Origin: Dyella dinghuensis
GTDB lineage: Bacteria; Pseudomonadota; Gammaproteobacteria; Xanthomonadales; Rhodanobacteraceae
Direction of reading: 5' to 3'
NCBI RefSeq assembly: GCF_003977615.1
Contig: NZ_RYZR01000001.1
Span: 124,001 to 188,000, forward strand
Length of the DNA: 64,000 nucleotides
The translations under genes and the position numbers were made by a program. A model generated the notes under the pieces. It ran no database searches. It saw nothing but the letters and a program-made list of their open reading frames with translations, and had not been told where the DNA came from. This document shows positions 35,290 to 44,174 of the stretch, piece after piece. Within the stretch, counting starts at the first letter, position 1. Each line of letters starts with the position of its first letter.

Positions 35290-36276
35290 ATGCAACGAAC
35301 CTTTGTAGTCGGGTGTCCCAGATCGGGCACCACCATCGTGCAGGCCATGCTGGCCAGACATCCCGAAGTTTTCACTCTTCCTGAAACCGGATTCTTTCCG
35401 CGCTTGTTAGGCGGTCTTCATTATCGTCTCGGTGATGAAGGCGCACGGCCAGCGCGACGTAGTCTTGCGCGTCGCCTCGGATTGACGCGCCGCTACGGGC
35501 GCCGTGAATTTCTGGCACTGCAGCGCTCGTTGCTTGGCGACGAAAATCAATCCAAGCGCGCACCGTTGTTTCTGGAAACCTGTGTCGAGCATTTTGGCGA
35601 CATGCTGGATGGCTTGGCCGCAAAGGCCGGTCGTTCGGCGTGGATCGAGAAGACGCCGCATCATCTCCTGTATTTGTTCGAAATCGAACAGCACATGCCG
35701 GATGCGCGTTTCATCCACGTGATTCGTCCCGGCATGGACGTGCTTGCGTCGATCACCGACGCCGAATTGCGGTACGACAACAAGTCCTTCGGTGGCGGTT
35801 TGATGCAGTGGATTCGCCGCTGGAATCGTGCGGCCGAGATTCATCGGTCGTGTATCGGCGCGCGCAATCATCATCTCGTCTTTCTGGAAGATCTCACGCG
35901 CAATCCGGCTGACGAATGGCATCGCCTTTGCCGTTTCCTTGGCCTGTCGACAAGCGTCGAGCTCGATCAAACCTGCCATCAGAACATCGCTGACCCTAAG
36001 GTCGAGCCCTGGAAGCGCGACGCACTCAGCGGTTTGCCGCAGCAGTCGGACAGCAAGGTGGAAAATCTGTTTGGCCCGCAGTTGCGCGAATGGTTGCGCG
36101 AACGGCTTTCATCGTACGAAGAGCTCTACGCGGCAAGCAGTCTGGCGTATAACCGCGAGGACTACTTCCTTACCCCCGATCAGATGCCCAAGATGCTTCC
36201 GGTGGAAACGGCGGATACCGAGGCAGATGCCGCTGCGGGTCATACCGCCACGGGTGGACGTTATCGCGTCGCCTGA
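35290..36276 (+). CDS. Sulfotransferase family protein
   Basis: This 328-residue protein is a PAPS-dependent sulfotransferase. The 5'-phosphosulfate loop is CPRSGTT at about residue 9, the 3'-phosphate-binding block is RPGMDVLAS near 147, and W-R-N-A helices follow (MQWIRRWNRAAEIH near 175). It is cytosolic and slightly longer than minimal members because of a charged C-terminal tail. Bacterial relatives sulfate lipids, glycans or small molecules; no glycan or Nod-like cluster is nearby, so the acceptor is unknown. It stands alone behind an A+T-rich control region with a palindrome. Confidence 0.87.
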   Translation: MQRTFVVGCPRSGTTIVQAMLARHPEVFTLPETGFFPRLLGGLHYRLGDEGARPARRSLARRLGLTRRYGRREFLALQRSLLGDENQSKRAPLFLETCVEHFGDMLDGLAAKAGRSAWIEKTPHHLLYLFEIEQHMPDARFIHVIRPGMDVLASITDAELRYDNKSFGGGLMQWIRRWNRAAEIHRSCIGARNHHLVFLEDLTRNPADEWHRLCRFLGLSTSVELDQTCHQNIADPKVEPWKRDALSGLPQQSDSKVENLFGPQLREWLRERLSSYEELYAASSLAYNREDYFLTPDQMPKMLPVETADTEADAAAGHTATGGRYRVA

Positions 36277-36434
36277 CGCGATCGTCAATTCCATATAGGT
36301 CGCATCAAGCAAGATATTTTTCGTTGCGCATGACAACCGTCGTGCGTAACGCATGTTTCTGCGATACGCCTCGAACGAACAAATTCAGCCTCTGCCTGTC
36401 ACAATAAGAGCGTCATTGTGAAACAGGTAGAACC

Positions 36435-37286
36435 GTGAATCGCAGAGCAACTAGAAAGAAGCAGGCATCGTACGGCAGCTGGATTCTGGCGATTGCTGTC
36501 CTGGCCGCCATCGCGGTCGCTAGCGTGTATCTCGTACGCAAGGCCATGAACCCGGAAACATCGGCGAGCACACCCGGCACGTCCACGACGTCGGCAGCGC
36601 CGATGGCGCCGGCAAGTGCTGCAACAGCCATTCAACATCCGATTTCGCAGGCCTCGGCAGGCCCAGCGCCGGCATCCACGGCAGCGCTTCCCGCGCTGGT
36701 CGATAGCGATGCGAGCGTGCTCGATGCGTTGTCGAGCCTGGTGACCGGTGGCGATCTACGCGCATTGCTGGTGCCTAGCCAGATCATTTCTCGCGTCGTG
36801 GCAACGGTCGATGCATTGCCGCGGTCGAGCATCGGCAGCACCAACATTCTTCCCTTGCGCACGCCCAAAGGCACGATGCAGACGCAACAGGCTAACGGCG
36901 TCACCTTGATCGGCGCGCAGAATGCGGATCGTTATCAGCCCTATATGACAGTGCTGGAGAATATCGATCCGCACACGCTGGTGGCCTGGTACAAGCACAA
37001 CTATCCGTTATTCCAGGAGGCTTACCGCGAGCTTGGCTATCCGCGCGGTTACTTCAACGATCGTGTCGTCGTCGCCATCGACGACATGCTTGCCGCGCCC
37101 GATCTGCACGATCCGGTAGCGGTCACGCAGGTTGGGCCGCGCTACATCTTTGTCGATCAGCGCTTGCAGTCGCTGTCGGCAGGACAAAAGCTGATGATCC
37201 GATTGGGTCCCGCCAACGAAGCGCAGCTCAAGGCAAAACTGCGCATGATTCGGGAGTTGGTAGTCGGTGGACAGGTGGCGCACTAA
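36435..37286 (+). CDS. DUF3014 membrane-anchored protein
   Basis: This 283-residue protein starts at a GTG, has one N-terminal membrane helix (about residues 15-36), an Ala/Ser/Pro/Thr-rich linker (to about 85) and then the DUF3014 domain. The domain contains ALSSLVTGGDLRALLVPSQIISRVVATVDALPR (blocks near residue 96-128), YMTVLENIDPHTLVAWYKHNYPLFQEAYRELGYP near 170-205 and VGPRYIFVDQRLQSLS. DUF3014 is common in Xanthomonadales and related groups and has no known function; the periplasmic helical domain suggests an envelope role. A strong terminator follows. Confidence 0.85.
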   Translation: MNRRATRKKQASYGSWILAIAVLAAIAVASVYLVRKAMNPETSASTPGTSTTSAAPMAPASAATAIQHPISQASAGPAPASTAALPALVDSDASVLDALSSLVTGGDLRALLVPSQIISRVVATVDALPRSSIGSTNILPLRTPKGTMQTQQANGVTLIGAQNADRYQPYMTVLENIDPHTLVAWYKHNYPLFQEAYRELGYPRGYFNDRVVVAIDDMLAAPDLHDPVAVTQVGPRYIFVDQRLQSLSAGQKLMIRLGPANEAQLKAKLRMIRELVVGGQVAH

Positions 37287-37322
37287 GCGCCATTCGGGCG
37301 ACTGGCGTATATCGCAAAAAAG

Positions 37323-37347
37323 AGGCCCGCCTTTCGGCGGGCCTTTT
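37323..37347. terminator. Intrinsic terminator between convergent genes
   Basis: AGGCCCGCC pairs with GGCGGGCCT around TTTC, followed by TTTT. A-rich sequence on the left also makes it usable from the minus strand, for the YXWGXW gene. Confidence 0.85.
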
Positions 37348-37370
37348 CGTTGAATCAAACACTCGCTACA

Positions 37371-38615
37371 TCAACCATGATCGTGATGGTTGCCGCCACC
37401 GCCATTCGAGCGCGGTGCGCCGCCTCCATGTGGTGCAGGAGCGGACCGTGGTGCGGCCTGAGCGTGATACTGCTGAGCAGGCGCGTGGTACTGCGGAGCT
37501 GCCGCTGGGCGATAGCTGCTTGCCTGCGGGTGATACGCCGTCTGTGACGCGTGCGATGGCGTATAGGCCGTATGACTTACGCTCGCCGGGTGATAAGCCG
37601 CACCGTTGCTGGCGCTATGCGGCGCGTAATTCGCCGAACGCATGGCCGTGTTAGCCGTAGGCGCAGCGTGCGGAGCGAAGTTTGCCGAGCGCATGGCCGT
37701 GTTGCCAGCCGGGGTTGCTGCATGCGGAGCAAAGTTCGCCGAATGCATCGCCGCCGTATTGCCACCTGGACGCATGGCTGCTGCATTCGCTGCGGCAGGT
37801 GTAAATCGACCTGCACCGGCTGCTGCTACGGCCGAGGCGGGAACACCGCGAGCACCCACGACGCCGGCACCCGTAAAGGCACCTGGACGCGATGTCGCTG
37901 CAATCGGCGGCGCACCATGGTTCACCGATGCAAGCATCGCGTGATTCTGGCTGGCCATCTGCATCTGGTGCTGTTGCGCTTCAACCGCGCCGACGTGTTG
38001 CTCGTGCGAAAACGCCTCTTCTTGCGGAGTCGCCCGCGCCATCAGGCCGCCCTGGCCACCGTTGTAGCTGGTGCGGTTGATGTACGTGTTGTTGACGACG
38101 GTCTGGTTGTAGACGTTGGTGACATGCACGCCACCGAACTGATTGACGGAGCGGTTGTAGTAGAAGCCGCCCGGTCCCCAGTGACCGCCCACGTAACCCA
38201 CACCGCCATAACCGTAGCCGTAGTTCACGCCACCGTAGAAGCCAACGTGAGGGCCCCAATAGCCGGTGTGCCAACTGTAAACGCCGCCCACCCAACCCCA
38301 GTAGCCAGGCGTCCACAACAAACCGTAAGACGGCGGCATCACCCAAGTGCCAGGCACCCAGTAATAAGCCGCGCCGTTCCATGCCCAATAACCAGGTGTC
38401 CAGATGTAACCCACTTCAGGCATGGGCGGCTGCACATAAACCGGCAACACCGGCGGTGGGAAACCCACAGAAATACCCACGCCGATAAAGACGCCGGCAT
38501 TGGCTTTCTGCGGAAGTGCGGCAAGGGCAGCGGTTGCCGCGAGCAGTGCAGCGGCCGAACGCATGAGCCATACGCGCTTGGTCGAAAAAGTCTGCGTTTT
38601 ACTAGTTTGTTTCAT
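37371..38615 (-). CDS. YXWGXW-repeat exported protein
   Basis: This 414-residue protein has a signal peptide ending near residue 40 (ANAGVF), then repeats of the YXWGXW type: WTPGYWAWNGAAYYW, WVPGTW, LWTPGYWGW and WHTGYWGPHVGFYGG. A Gly/Tyr-rich and Asn-rich middle follows, then a long low-complexity His/Ala/Pro tail in which a 12-14 residue unit (SANFAPHAA, SANYAPHSA) recurs. Function is unknown; such proteins are exported and probably associate with the cell surface. AGGAGG lies 8 bases before the ATG at 38615. The DinB gene diverges from it. Confidence 0.8.
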   Translation of the reverse strand: MKQTSKTQTFSTKRVWLMRSAAALLAATAALAALPQKANAGVFIGVGISVGFPPPVLPVYVQPPMPEVGYIWTPGYWAWNGAAYYWVPGTWVMPPSYGLLWTPGYWGWVGGVYSWHTGYWGPHVGFYGGVNYGYGYGGVGYVGGHWGPGGFYYNRSVNQFGGVHVTNVYNQTVVNNTYINRTSYNGGQGGLMARATPQEEAFSHEQHVGAVEAQQHQMQMASQNHAMLASVNHGAPPIAATSRPGAFTGAGVVGARGVPASAVAAAGAGRFTPAAANAAAMRPGGNTAAMHSANFAPHAATPAGNTAMRSANFAPHAAPTANTAMRSANYAPHSASNGAAYHPASVSHTAYTPSHASQTAYHPQASSYRPAAAPQYHAPAQQYHAQAAPRSAPAPHGGGAPRSNGGGGNHHDHG

Positions 38616-38963
38616 GGTGTGTCCTCCTGGGCGTGCACCGTACAGCAGAAAACGCGAGAAAACTTTCGACGGGTTACCGGTGTTTGACGACAAGTTCACT
38701 GGTGTTCAGCGGGTAGTCTGGGTATCGATTCGCGTATGTGCCGCAAAGCCTTGTACTGATTGACATTGTGGCTAGCAAAATCGTAGGTAAACGAGATTCT
38801 GCGCCGTGCCTGCTTTGTGATCGACGGCTGTTTCTTGATGGAGGCTTGCGTCAGGGGTTCGCAAGGAAACGCGAGTGGACAGGGCGGCCACCAAACGTTG
38901 TATACGTGACGTCGGGTCTTAAATGTTTACCATGGCGCATCGCTCGTTACCGGCCAGTCTCTT
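38616..38963. other. Divergent promoter region
   Basis: These 348 bases hold the promoters of the YXWGXW and DinB genes. I see no coding sequence, strong palindrome or terminator. Confidence 0.4.
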
Positions 38964-39467
38964 ATGTCGCACTTGCAGCATCTGCGCACGCTCACGCGTT
39001 ACAAGACGTGGGCCGACCGCTTGTTCTTTCAGTCGTTAGCCGCGTTGCCGGAAGCGGTTTTGAACGAGCACCAGCCGATTGTCTTCGGCAGCATGCTACG
39101 CACGCTCAATCACGTGTACTGCATGGATCAGGTCTGGAAAGCGCATCTGGAAGGCGTGCCGCACGGCTTCAAGTCGCGCAATCCGGAAGATTGTCCGGCA
39201 TTCGAAACGCTGCGCGCGGCGCAGGAAAACATCGACGACTGGTATGTGCAGTACGCGCAATCACTCGATGAGGCATCGTTGAGCGAGACGGTGCATTTCA
39301 CGTTCATCGGTGGCGGGGAGGGCGCCATGTCGCGTGGCGACATCCTGATGCATGTGGTCAACCACACCACGTATCACCGCGGGCATGTGGCGACGATGAT
39401 GTACAACATCTCCGCTTATCCGCCCACGACCGACTTGCCCGTCTTTCTGCGCGAAGCGGCCGGTTAA
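38964..39467 (+). CDS. DinB-family protein
   Basis: This 167-residue four-helix protein belongs to the DinB/DUF664 family. Metal ligand candidates are TLNHVYCMDQVW near residue 47 and HVVNHTTYHRGHVATMM near 131. It is a different subfamily from the DinB protein at 23706: the spacing of the last two histidines and the overall length differ. The closest well-known relatives are the DinB proteins induced by DNA damage in Bacillus, whose function is still uncertain. It is convergent with the SDR gene, 6 bases between stops. Confidence 0.87.
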   Translation: MSHLQHLRTLTRYKTWADRLFFQSLAALPEAVLNEHQPIVFGSMLRTLNHVYCMDQVWKAHLEGVPHGFKSRNPEDCPAFETLRAAQENIDDWYVQYAQSLDEASLSETVHFTFIGGGEGAMSRGDILMHVVNHTTYHRGHVATMMYNISAYPPTTDLPVFLREAAG

Positions 39468-39473
39468 TCGCCG

Positions 39474-40274
39474 TCAGACGTATTGCATCTTGATCGTCAT
39501 GCCGCCATCGACGACAAAATGCTGGCCGGTGACGAAACCTGACGCACCGCTTAGCAGGTAAACGGCCAGAGCACCGATATCTTCCGGCGTGCCGACGCGC
39601 CCCGCTGGATGTTGAATATGGTCACGCTTGCTGAGTTTAGGCTGGTGACGCGCCTGGGGTTTTTTCCACGCGTCCGTAGCGATCCATCCCGGCAGAATGG
39701 CGTTGACACGCACGGCAGGTCCCGCACTCACCGCCATGGCATGCGTGAGCGCAACAAGGCCACCTTTGCTTGCAGCGTAAGCTTCGGTGTCTGGTTCCGA
39801 TTGCAAGGCACGCGTGGACGCGATGTTGACAATGGCGCCGCCCGCATTCTTTATCGATGGCAGCGCGTATTTGCTGCACAGGAATGCGCCCGTGAGATTG
39901 GTGCCGATGTACCGGTTCCATGTATCCAGCGAGAGTTCGTGCAGCGGCTGCCGGTGGGGATCTGCGATGCCAGCGTTGTTGACCAGTCCATCGATTCGAT
40001 CAAAGTGCGCGAGTGCAGCATTGATCCAGCGCCGCACGCTTGCTTCACGCGATACATCGAGCTGCCTGAAAGCAGCGCGCTTGCCGACGTTCCATTCGTG
40101 CAGGCATGCGTGTCCCGCTTCGACATCCAGATCGCCGATCATCACCGAGCCGCCGGCGCCAAGAACCGCTTGTGCAATGCCGCGACCGATACCTTGCGCA
40201 CCGCCCGTGATGGCAACAACACGATCTTGTAGAGGCAGCGCATCGTGCGCAGTGATGATAGGTGCGATGGACAT
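39474..40274 (-). CDS. SDR-family oxidoreductase
   Basis: This 266-residue short-chain dehydrogenase has TGGAQGIGRG near residue 23, an Asp after the second strand (IGDLDVE) that favours NAD over NADP, NNAGIA near 98, the catalytic Ser in NIASTRA near 150 and YAASKGG near 165. The C-terminal block SGASGFVTGQHFVVDGGMT is typical of the 3-oxoacyl-ACP-reductase-like group. The substrate is unknown. It converges with the DinB gene and diverges from thpR across 76 bases. Confidence 0.9.
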   Translation of the reverse strand: MSIAPIITAHDALPLQDRVVAITGGAQGIGRGIAQAVLGAGGSVMIGDLDVEAGHACLHEWNVGKRAAFRQLDVSREASVRRWINAALAHFDRIDGLVNNAGIADPHRQPLHELSLDTWNRYIGTNLTGAFLCSKYALPSIKNAGGAIVNIASTRALQSEPDTEAYAASKGGLVALTHAMAVSAGPAVRVNAILPGWIATDAWKKPQARHQPKLSKRDHIQHPAGRVGTPEDIGALAVYLLSGASGFVTGQHFVVDGGMTIKMQYV

Positions 40275-40337
40275 AATGGATTCGTCCGTTTGTGACCGAG
40301 GCTGGGAAGACTAGCGCACCCTCATGGAGTGAGGGAG

Positions 40338-40343
40338 TACAAT
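40338..40343 (+). promoter_or_regulatory. -10 box placed to start a leaderless thpR transcript
   Basis: TACAAT lies 7 bases before the thpR ATG, so transcription would begin on or next to the start codon. No ribosome binding site is present. A hairpin CCCTCA/TGAGGG overlaps the upstream side. Confidence 0.4.
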
Positions 40344-40350
40344 TCGCCGT

Positions 40351-40941
40351 ATGCCTGATGTCCAGACAGATCTCTTTGGCCCGCCATCGGGAGAACCGCC
40401 CGGCAGGCATCGCCTGTTTTTTGCGGTGATGCCGGATGAGAACGCACGCCATGGCATCAGCCGTGCGGCGGGATTGGTCGAACAGCAACACGCCGATATT
40501 CATCCGCGCTGGATCAACGCGAAGCGCTATCACGCCACGCTGAATTTCCTCGGTGAGTTTCCCATCTTCCCGGAAGATATCGTCAGGAAGGCCAAGGCTG
40601 CGGGTGAAAACCTGAAAGCGCCGTCTTTCAGCTGGACATTGGATTACGTTGCGAGTTTTCGCGGTCATCAACCGCCCTGCGTACTGCGCAGCACGGTTGT
40701 GCCCAAACCGTTCACGACGCTTTTAGAGGCGTTGAATACGGCACTCGTCTATGCGGGATTGCAACGCCATGTCGACCATAAGGTCGTACCGCATGTGACG
40801 TTGGCGTACGGGCGTCGCGAACTGCCGGCCATTACTCCGGTTGTGCCCATCACCTGGCACGTCGAACGCGTTCTGTTGATATACAACGGTATCGGCAAAG
40901 GTGGTTATCAGATTCTAGGCAGTTGGCCGTTGTTGACCTAA
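40351..40941 (+). CDS. thpR: RNA 2',3'-cyclic phosphodiesterase (LigT-like)
   Basis: This 196-residue protein is a 2H phosphoesterase. Its two catalytic HxTx motifs are HATLNFLG near residue 60 and HVTLAYG near 148, with the usual WINAKRY segment before the first and CVLRST in the middle. ThpR hydrolyses RNA 2',3'-cyclic phosphate ends and was first known as a 2'-5' RNA ligase. The ATG has no ribosome binding site, and a -10 box sits immediately upstream, which suggests leaderless translation. It is a single gene. Confidence 0.92.
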   Translation: MPDVQTDLFGPPSGEPPGRHRLFFAVMPDENARHGISRAAGLVEQQHADIHPRWINAKRYHATLNFLGEFPIFPEDIVRKAKAAGENLKAPSFSWTLDYVASFRGHQPPCVLRSTVVPKPFTTLLEALNTALVYAGLQRHVDHKVVPHVTLAYGRRELPAITPVVPITWHVERVLLIYNGIGKGGYQILGSWPLLT

Positions 40942-41058
40942 GCGCTCGATCGCCGACAGGCGCATATGGGCCAAAGGTCAGATAGGCGGCAGCACAGGGC
41001 CGGCGCACAATCATGCGGCTCGTCCCCCTCAGGCCCGCACCCAAATCAGGAGATCGTC

Positions 41059-41841
41059 ATGCGTCCGTTATCGATCGCGCTACTGGTAGCGCTTGCTGCG
41101 TCAGGTGCTGCTCTGGCGCAAGCGCCCGAGCAGAACAGCATGCACGCCGTGTATTACGTGCCGCCGTATGTAAGAGCCGCCGTCAACGATCCCGCTCGTG
41201 CGCAAGACGCAACCGTCGACGCGCGCCGCAAGATTACCGACGTGATGGTTTTTAGCCAGGTAAAACCCGGGCAGAAAGTACTGGAGCTGATTCCGGGCAG
41301 TGGTTATTTCACGCGCGTGTTCAGCGGCATTGTCGGTTCGAAAGGGCATGTCTATGCGCTGTGGCCGAATGAATACGGTGCGGAAGCGGTGGACGATGTC
41401 GCGGGTTCCGACAAGCTGGCCGCCGATCCGCATTACGCGAATGTATCGGTGCTCAAGCAACCCGCTGCGCAATTGAGCGTGCCCGAGCAGGTCGATGTGG
41501 TTTTCACCTCGCAGAACTATCACGACTATCCGGATCAGTTCATGGGGCATGTCGATCCGGTGGCCTTCGACAAACAGGTTTACGCGGCGCTGAAACCTGG
41601 CGGCCTGTTTGTGGTGATCGATCATGTTGCGCCCGCCGGCTCGGGCATGGCCGACACCGACACTTTGCACCGCATCGATCCGGAGATCGTGAAGAAGCAG
41701 GTGGAGTCGGTGGGATTTGTCTTCGCCGGCGAGAGCAATGCGCTGCGTAATCCGAAGGATTCGCACACCATCAAGGTGTTCGATTCATCGATACGCGGCC
41801 ATACCGATCAGTTCATGTTCCGCTTCCGCAAGCCGGGTTGA
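41059..41841 (+). CDS. Exported SAM-dependent methyltransferase-fold protein
   Basis: This 260-residue protein has a signal peptide ending near residue 21 (GAALAQ) and then a class I methyltransferase fold. The motif I region is VLELIPGSGYFTRVF near residue 78, motif II-like acidic turn is VYALWPNEYGAE near 100 and motif IV is FTSQNYHDYP near 152. An exported enzyme would lack cytosolic SAM, which makes true methyltransferase activity doubtful; relatives with a signal peptide are nevertheless widespread in proteobacteria. AGGAG precedes the ATG by 6 bases; the open frame extends upstream without support. Confidence 0.82.
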   Translation: MRPLSIALLVALAASGAALAQAPEQNSMHAVYYVPPYVRAAVNDPARAQDATVDARRKITDVMVFSQVKPGQKVLELIPGSGYFTRVFSGIVGSKGHVYALWPNEYGAEAVDDVAGSDKLAADPHYANVSVLKQPAAQLSVPEQVDVVFTSQNYHDYPDQFMGHVDPVAFDKQVYAALKPGGLFVVIDHVAPAGSGMADTDTLHRIDPEIVKKQVESVGFVFAGESNALRNPKDSHTIKVFDSSIRGHTDQFMFRFRKPG

Positions 41842-41864
41842 TGAACCATTGGTGCGGGCTGCCG

Positions 41865-43016
41865 TTACTGCAGCCCGCGCCACATGTCGTTGAGCAGTTC
41901 GTCGCCTGAGTCAAGCGTCTGCTCCCAATACATGATGCCGCCCAGGTGCTGCGCCTTTACGTAGGCGGCTTTCGCGGCAATCGATTGCGGATCATCGTAG
42001 GTAATGAAGTGATGCGTCTTCGGGTTCCATAACCATGGCGCCTGGGCTGCATCGTCCCAATAGCGTATGTAACCCCGCTTGTTGATGACGTCGTGCTTCA
42101 AATCGGGCCAATTGTGCCCGCCTACGTACGTGCCGTAAGTCTGGTAAAGACCGTTGTGCTCCGGTTTCACATCGGCAAATTCGCGACCGTAGAGTGCAGC
42201 GCCAATGACTAGTTTTTGCGGCGGAACTCCCGCTGCCAGGAACTGCTGTACGGCGCGATCCGTGGTGCGTCCATCGCCAGTGATCAGTGCAGATGCATGC
42301 AAGCCGGTGTGATGGCCGGTTGTTGGCGTCGCGCTGTTGACGAAGTCGTACGTCATCAGATTGAACCAATCCAGATATGGATTGATCGCAGCAATGTCCA
42401 CACCGCTGACAAACGGGCCATCGGCAATCGCGACACTGAGCATGTAGTGATTCGCACCGGTACGACCGTTTGCGGCACCGGCTCGATCGAGACTCGCGCG
42501 GACTGCCTTCAACAACAGCGTGAAGTTGGTTTTATCCTCGGGGCTGGATTTGATGCCCGACTCGTGATGGCCCGGGTATTCCCAATCCACATCAAGTCCA
42601 TCGGCATGTTGCGCGGCGATAAGCTGCGCGGCGCTGTCCGCAAATTGTTCGCGCCCGGCGGGCGTACTGGCGGCTTCGGAAAAACCGCCAACGGTCCATC
42701 CACCCACAGAAATCGTCACTTTAAGTCTCGGGTTCTTCGATTTCAGCGCGATCAGATCCTGCAGTCGCTTCGCGCCGTTGTCGTCGAGAACCACGCTGCC
42801 GTTTTTCAGCTGGGCGAAGGCGAAAATCAGCGTGTCGATCTTCCCTGCGTCTTTGGTCTGCAGCGGGTTCCAGCCGGACGCGTAGCCGACGATGCGATAC
42901 GGCGCGGGCGATGCTGCCGCCGCAACGGCATCCGTTTGGATCGCAAGCATCAGGATGGGCAACAGCAAGCTTGAAATGATGCGTGCCGGACGAAGGAAGG
43001 AACTGCCACGCATCAT
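41865..43016 (-). CDS. Secreted GH18 chitinase
   Basis: This 383-residue protein has a signal peptide (to about residue 33) and a complete GH18 barrel. SVGGW near residue 104 and the full catalytic DxxDxDxE as DGLDVDWEYPG near 140 are intact; NLMTYDF near 217 and GGIMYWEQTLD near 360 are the usual substrate-binding blocks. Unlike the two enzymes at 31571 and 33213 it has no chitin-binding module or Pro-Thr linker, so it probably acts on soluble or partly degraded chitin. GGAG lies 5 bases before the ATG. No relation by recent duplication to the other two is visible. Confidence 0.92.
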   Translation of the reverse strand: MMRGSSFLRPARIISSLLLPILMLAIQTDAVAAAASPAPYRIVGYASGWNPLQTKDAGKIDTLIFAFAQLKNGSVVLDDNGAKRLQDLIALKSKNPRLKVTISVGGWTVGGFSEAASTPAGREQFADSAAQLIAAQHADGLDVDWEYPGHHESGIKSSPEDKTNFTLLLKAVRASLDRAGAANGRTGANHYMLSVAIADGPFVSGVDIAAINPYLDWFNLMTYDFVNSATPTTGHHTGLHASALITGDGRTTDRAVQQFLAAGVPPQKLVIGAALYGREFADVKPEHNGLYQTYGTYVGGHNWPDLKHDVINKRGYIRYWDDAAQAPWLWNPKTHHFITYDDPQSIAAKAAYVKAQHLGGIMYWEQTLDSGDELLNDMWRGLQ

Positions 43017-43138
43017 CTGCGCTCCGTGGGTAGGGCTCTCGATCTTCGCAGCATGTCCTCGCGCCGCAAAGTACCCTTCCTCATATTGACCGCTTGAAGT
43101 CGGCCCACGACAGCGCCATCGTGGTGCCGAAGAACCTG

Positions 43139-43348
43139 ATGCGACCCATGACCGACGACACGCCTAACGATGCTCTCCTGCGCGACGACCCGCCGCCGCG
43201 GCCTCCCGTCGAGCCCGATATGGCAGACTGCTGCGGAAATGGTTGCGATCCGTGCATCTTCGATCTTTACGAGGAAGCGCGGCAGCACTATCGCGAAGCG
43301 TTGGCGGCGTGGCGCGTGCGTCACCCTGGCGTCGATGCGGGCGTTTGA
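43139..43348 (+). CDS. Oxidoreductase-like domain small protein
   Basis: This is a 69-residue protein (66 if the next ATG at 43148 is used). It contains the oxidoreductase-like domain pattern: a Pro-rich start (PPPRPPVEP), then DCCGNGCDPCIFDLYEEARQ, with four cysteines in CC-x3-C-x2-C arrangement, and a C-terminal helix YREALAAW. The cysteine cluster could bind a metal or iron-sulfur centre. The family is known from short bacterial proteins and from N-terminal extensions of eukaryotic oxidoreductases; its function is unknown. Neither start has a good ribosome binding site. Confidence 0.75.
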   Translation: MRPMTDDTPNDALLRDDPPPRPPVEPDMADCCGNGCDPCIFDLYEEARQHYREALAAWRVRHPGVDAGV

Positions 43349-43526
43349 GCTGACAGCTTTGCTCAAAAGCGGCTTTGTCGGGACGCGCCAAGCAGTCATC
43401 ACCCACGGTTTAGCATGGCCAAACACCGGCCCGGATGGCGACGCACGTCGCACCGCGCATGTCCAGACATTGAACGTGTTGCTGCGCTGCATTAGATTCA
43501 TGCGTGTATGTAGGGGGAATCCAAAA

Positions 43527-44045
43527 ATGAAACGTTTTCTAATCATCGCCGCGACGGCGCTGCTTTCTGCGTGCGGCGGTCAAGAGATGGTCGCGCATGC
43601 TCCGATAGGCACACTGGTCACGCCGGGCGCTGCGCCATGGCTTACCGTCAAGGGTGGCGAGCCTCAACTGGAAGTACGCGGGCTGGATCACAAGTTGACG
43701 CTGCAGCCGTCGCCCGACCTGTCGGCTGCGGTGCAATCCCAGCTGGGTTCTCGGTTGAATGGCGACTATTTCACCAATCTCGTGGTGACCTGCACAGCTT
43801 TGACCGCCACGTTGCGTGTCGATCAGGACAAGGCACCGGGCGATGTGGCCATGGACATGGGATTGCACTGCTCGTTCTGGGCGCGCGGTTTCGACACGGC
43901 ACACGATTACAAGACCCACGTTTCGACGGCCGTGGCCGGCGGGGCTGGCGACCAGGGTTATGCCGATGCGCTGGCGAAACTGGTGGCCGATGGATCTGCA
44001 GATATCGCCGGGCAGGTTGGCGGCGACTTGCGGCATCTCAAATAA
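43527..44045 (+). CDS. Hypothetical lipoprotein
   Basis: This 172-residue protein has a lipoprotein signal peptide with the lipobox LLSAC (Cys16). The mature part has alternating strands, a VTCTALTATLRV core near residue 92 and an acidic/helical C-terminus with the block GYADALAKLVADGSADIAGQ. I do not recognise the family. AGGGGGA lies about 9 bases before the ATG. It precedes the OPT transporter gene, but a hairpin lies between them. Confidence 0.7.
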   Translation: MKRFLIIAATALLSACGGQEMVAHAPIGTLVTPGAAPWLTVKGGEPQLEVRGLDHKLTLQPSPDLSAAVQSQLGSRLNGDYFTNLVVTCTALTATLRVDQDKAPGDVAMDMGLHCSFWARGFDTAHDYKTHVSTAVAGGAGDQGYADALAKLVADGSADIAGQVGGDLRHLK

Positions 44046-44065
44046 AGCCGCTGAAATAAGGCAAT

Positions 44066-44092
44066 GTGGGGCGCCCCGCAGTGGGCGCCCAC
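44066..44092 (+). terminator. Hairpin after the lipoprotein gene
   Basis: GTGGGGCGCCC and GGGCGCCCAC pair with one bulged base around CGCAGT. It lies 21 bases past the stop; a T-run is absent. Confidence 0.45.
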
Positions 44093-44174
44093 GATGATTC
44101 GGGCAAGCTCCACCAACATCCTGCGAGCGATCCACGCTATCTTGTTAGCTGGACAGTTTTGGGGAGAACCGCCC

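Noticed and set aside
37551-38687. Plus-strand open frame of 378 codons
   Set aside because: It is antisense to the YXWGXW gene, with low-complexity Arg/Cys composition typical of a shadow frame.
41059-41841. Assignment as a ubiquinone or rRNA methyltransferase
   Set aside because: The protein carries a clear signal peptide and matches only the general methyltransferase fold, so a cytosolic role is not supported.
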